Made by a program: the position numbers and the translations under genes
In this document: positions 5,844 to 6,463 of the stretch, piece after piece
Numbering within the stretch: the first letter of the stretch is position 1
How the letters are laid out: every line of letters begins with the position of its first letter
Origin: Dehalococcoidales bacterium
GTDB lineage: Bacteria > Chloroflexota > Dehalococcoidia > Dehalococcoidales > Fen-1064
Reading direction: 5' to 3'
Assembly: GCA_028713395.1 (NCBI GenBank)
Contig: JAQTOJ010000113.1
Coordinates: forward strand, 1-6,463
Length of the DNA stretch: 6,463 nucleotides
The notes under the pieces: generated by a model
The model's database searches: none
What the model was told of the DNA's origin: nothing
Seen by the model: the letters and a program-made list of their open reading frames with translations, nothing else

Positions 5844-6146
5844 ATGCGTAGAGACGAACGGCAATTTTATGTTTATATTATGACGAATAAGGCAAACACT
5901 GTGTTTTACACGGGCGTGACTAACGATTTACTCCGAAGAGTGCTGGAACATAAAGAAAAGAAACTCGATGTATTTACAAGTAAATATAATATCAATAAGC
6001 TAGTGTATTATGAAGCGGGCGGAAATGCGGAAGGAGCGATACTTCGCGAAAAACAAATTAAAGCCGGTTCGCGGCAAAAAAAGATTGATTTAATCGTCAA
6101 CCTGAATATTGGATGGAACGATTTATATGAAGAGCTAACTTCGTAA
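5844..6146 (+). CDS. Small GIY-YIG domain nuclease
   Basis: The 100-residue product is a single GIY-YIG domain, a fold used by DNA-cutting enzymes such as the UvrC N-terminus, homing endonucleases and small YhbQ/URI-like proteins. Visible motifs are YVY (9-11) and YTG (22-24) for the GIY...YIG strands, Arg31/Arg32 for the catalytic arginine, His36, and Glu69 in LREKQIK for the metal-binding glutamate, so it looks active. The C-terminus WNDLYEEL is typical of the small stand-alone type. I use the ATG at 5844; an earlier TTG at 5799 would translate part of the flanking repeat. The Shine-Dalgarno is weak. The gene looks more AT-rich than its neighbours and lies between two repeat copies, pointing to acquisition as a unit. 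DNA target unknown. Confidence 0.9.
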   Translation: MRRDERQFYVYIMTNKANTVFYTGVTNDLLRRVLEHKEKKLDVFTSKYNINKLVYYEAGGNAEGAILREKQIKAGSRQKKIDLIVNLNIGWNDLYEELTS

Positions 6147-6152
6147 TTCATT

Positions 6153-6247
6153 CGTCTTTGCGAGCGCAGAGCGGCAAACTCAGTGTGGGGACGGGCTACC
6201 CATCCCTGGGATTGCTTCACCCGCCTGGGGCGGTGTTCGCAATGACG
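6153..6247 (+). repeat. Imperfect palindromic repeat, right copy flanking the GIY-YIG gene
   Basis: CGTCTTTGCGA (6153-6163) and TCGCAATGACG (6237-6247) are near inverted repeats, with 10 of 11 bases pairing. The first internal hairpin is GGGA-C-GGG (6188-6195) with CCC-A-TCCC (6199-6206); the second is CCGCC (6221-6225) with GGCGG (6229-6233). GATTGCTTCAC lies between them, as in the left copy. The hairpin sequences differ from the left copy while pairing is kept. It starts 6 nt after the GIY-YIG stop codon and ends 14 nt before the AGGAG of the ACT-domain gene. Confidence 0.8.
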
Positions 6248-6272
6248 GGAGAAGACGTAATAGGAGAAGTGT

Positions 6273-6463
6273 ATGAACGTCACACAAGTTTCGGTGAGTC
6301 TGGATAATGTGCCGGGTAAGCTGCTGAGCATCAGTGAATTGCTGCGTACCGAAGGGATCAATATCCGTGCAGTTTCCGTGGCCGATACTTCCGATATCAG
6401 CACCGTGCGTTTTGTGACCGATAACCCCGCCAAAACTGTTAATGTTCTGAAAAGCCACGGCTA
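6273..6463 (+). CDS. ACT-domain protein, 5' part cut by the window end
   Basis: The 63 complete codons encode an ACT domain, the small ligand-binding fold that senses amino acids in metabolic enzymes and regulators. The order strand-helix-strand-strand-helix is clear: VTQVSVSL, the ligand loop DNVPGKL (11-17), helix LLSISELLRTEG, INIRAVSVADT, STVRFVTD (43-50), then the helix PAKTVNVLKSHG. AGGAG (6262-6266) lies 6 nt before the ATG, so the start is firm. From memory, stand-alone ACT proteins often follow 2-oxoacid:ferredoxin oxidoreductase genes and precede a phenylacetate-CoA ligase-like gene. Here the GIY-YIG cassette separates it from the gamma subunit gene. The length and any second ACT repeat lie beyond the window. 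Confidence 0.88.
   Translation, partial: MNVTQVSVSLDNVPGKLLSISELLRTEGINIRAVSVADTSDISTVRFVTDNPAKTVNVLKSHG

Noticed and set aside
5732..6247. CRISPR array
   Set aside because: There are only two copies, about 100 bp each, separated by a gene; there are no short regular spacers and no cas genes.
6008..6433. Minus-strand open frame of 141 codons across the GIY-YIG end, repeat and ACT gene
   Set aside because: It crosses two plus-strand genes and a repeat, and shows no domain.

Overview
This window reads as a chromosomal segment of an anaerobic bacterium of moderate GC content. The gene set is a four-subunit 2-oxoacid:ferredoxin oxidoreductase with a separate ferredoxin subunit, a short archaeal-type ThyA-like protein next to ThyX, and two conserved-looking unknown proteins. 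Together with dispersed 'CGTCATTGCGA...TCGCAATGACG' repeats, it resembles what I recall of Dehalococcoidia (Chloroflexota). That placement is by recall of gene style, not by search, and is tentative.

Layout. Positions 1-273 hold no convincing gene, only fold-back and repeat sequence. From about 3019 down to 274 the minus strand carries four genes: a helical unknown protein, a GTG-started unknown protein, thyX and a thyA-family gene. The last three are closely spaced (32 and 47 nt gaps) and probably co-transcribed. A perfect 12-bp inverted repeat lies between the two unknown genes. A divergent control region at about 3020-3170 separates this block from a plus-strand operon. That operon encodes the delta (ferredoxin), alpha (VorB/KorA type), beta (TPP-binding) and gamma subunits of a 2-oxoacid:ferredoxin oxidoreductase, with overlaps of 8, 4 and 11 nt. 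At the right edge is the start of an ACT-domain gene, cut by the window end.

Between the gamma subunit and the ACT gene sits a 100-residue GIY-YIG nuclease gene with a roughly 100-bp imperfect palindromic repeat on each side, in direct orientation. A partial third copy lies near position 120-164. The copies differ in the sequence of their internal hairpins but keep the hairpins in the same places. This repeat plus nuclease unit is the most unusual structure in the window and looks like a small selfish or mobile cassette.

How the genes work together. The oxidoreductase subunits would couple oxidative decarboxylation of a 2-oxoacid (branched-chain or 2-oxoglutarate-like; the substrate cannot be fixed from sequence) to ferredoxin reduction and acyl-CoA formation, or run in reverse. 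The minus-strand pair supplies dTMP by two unrelated chemistries, or one enzyme has been repurposed.
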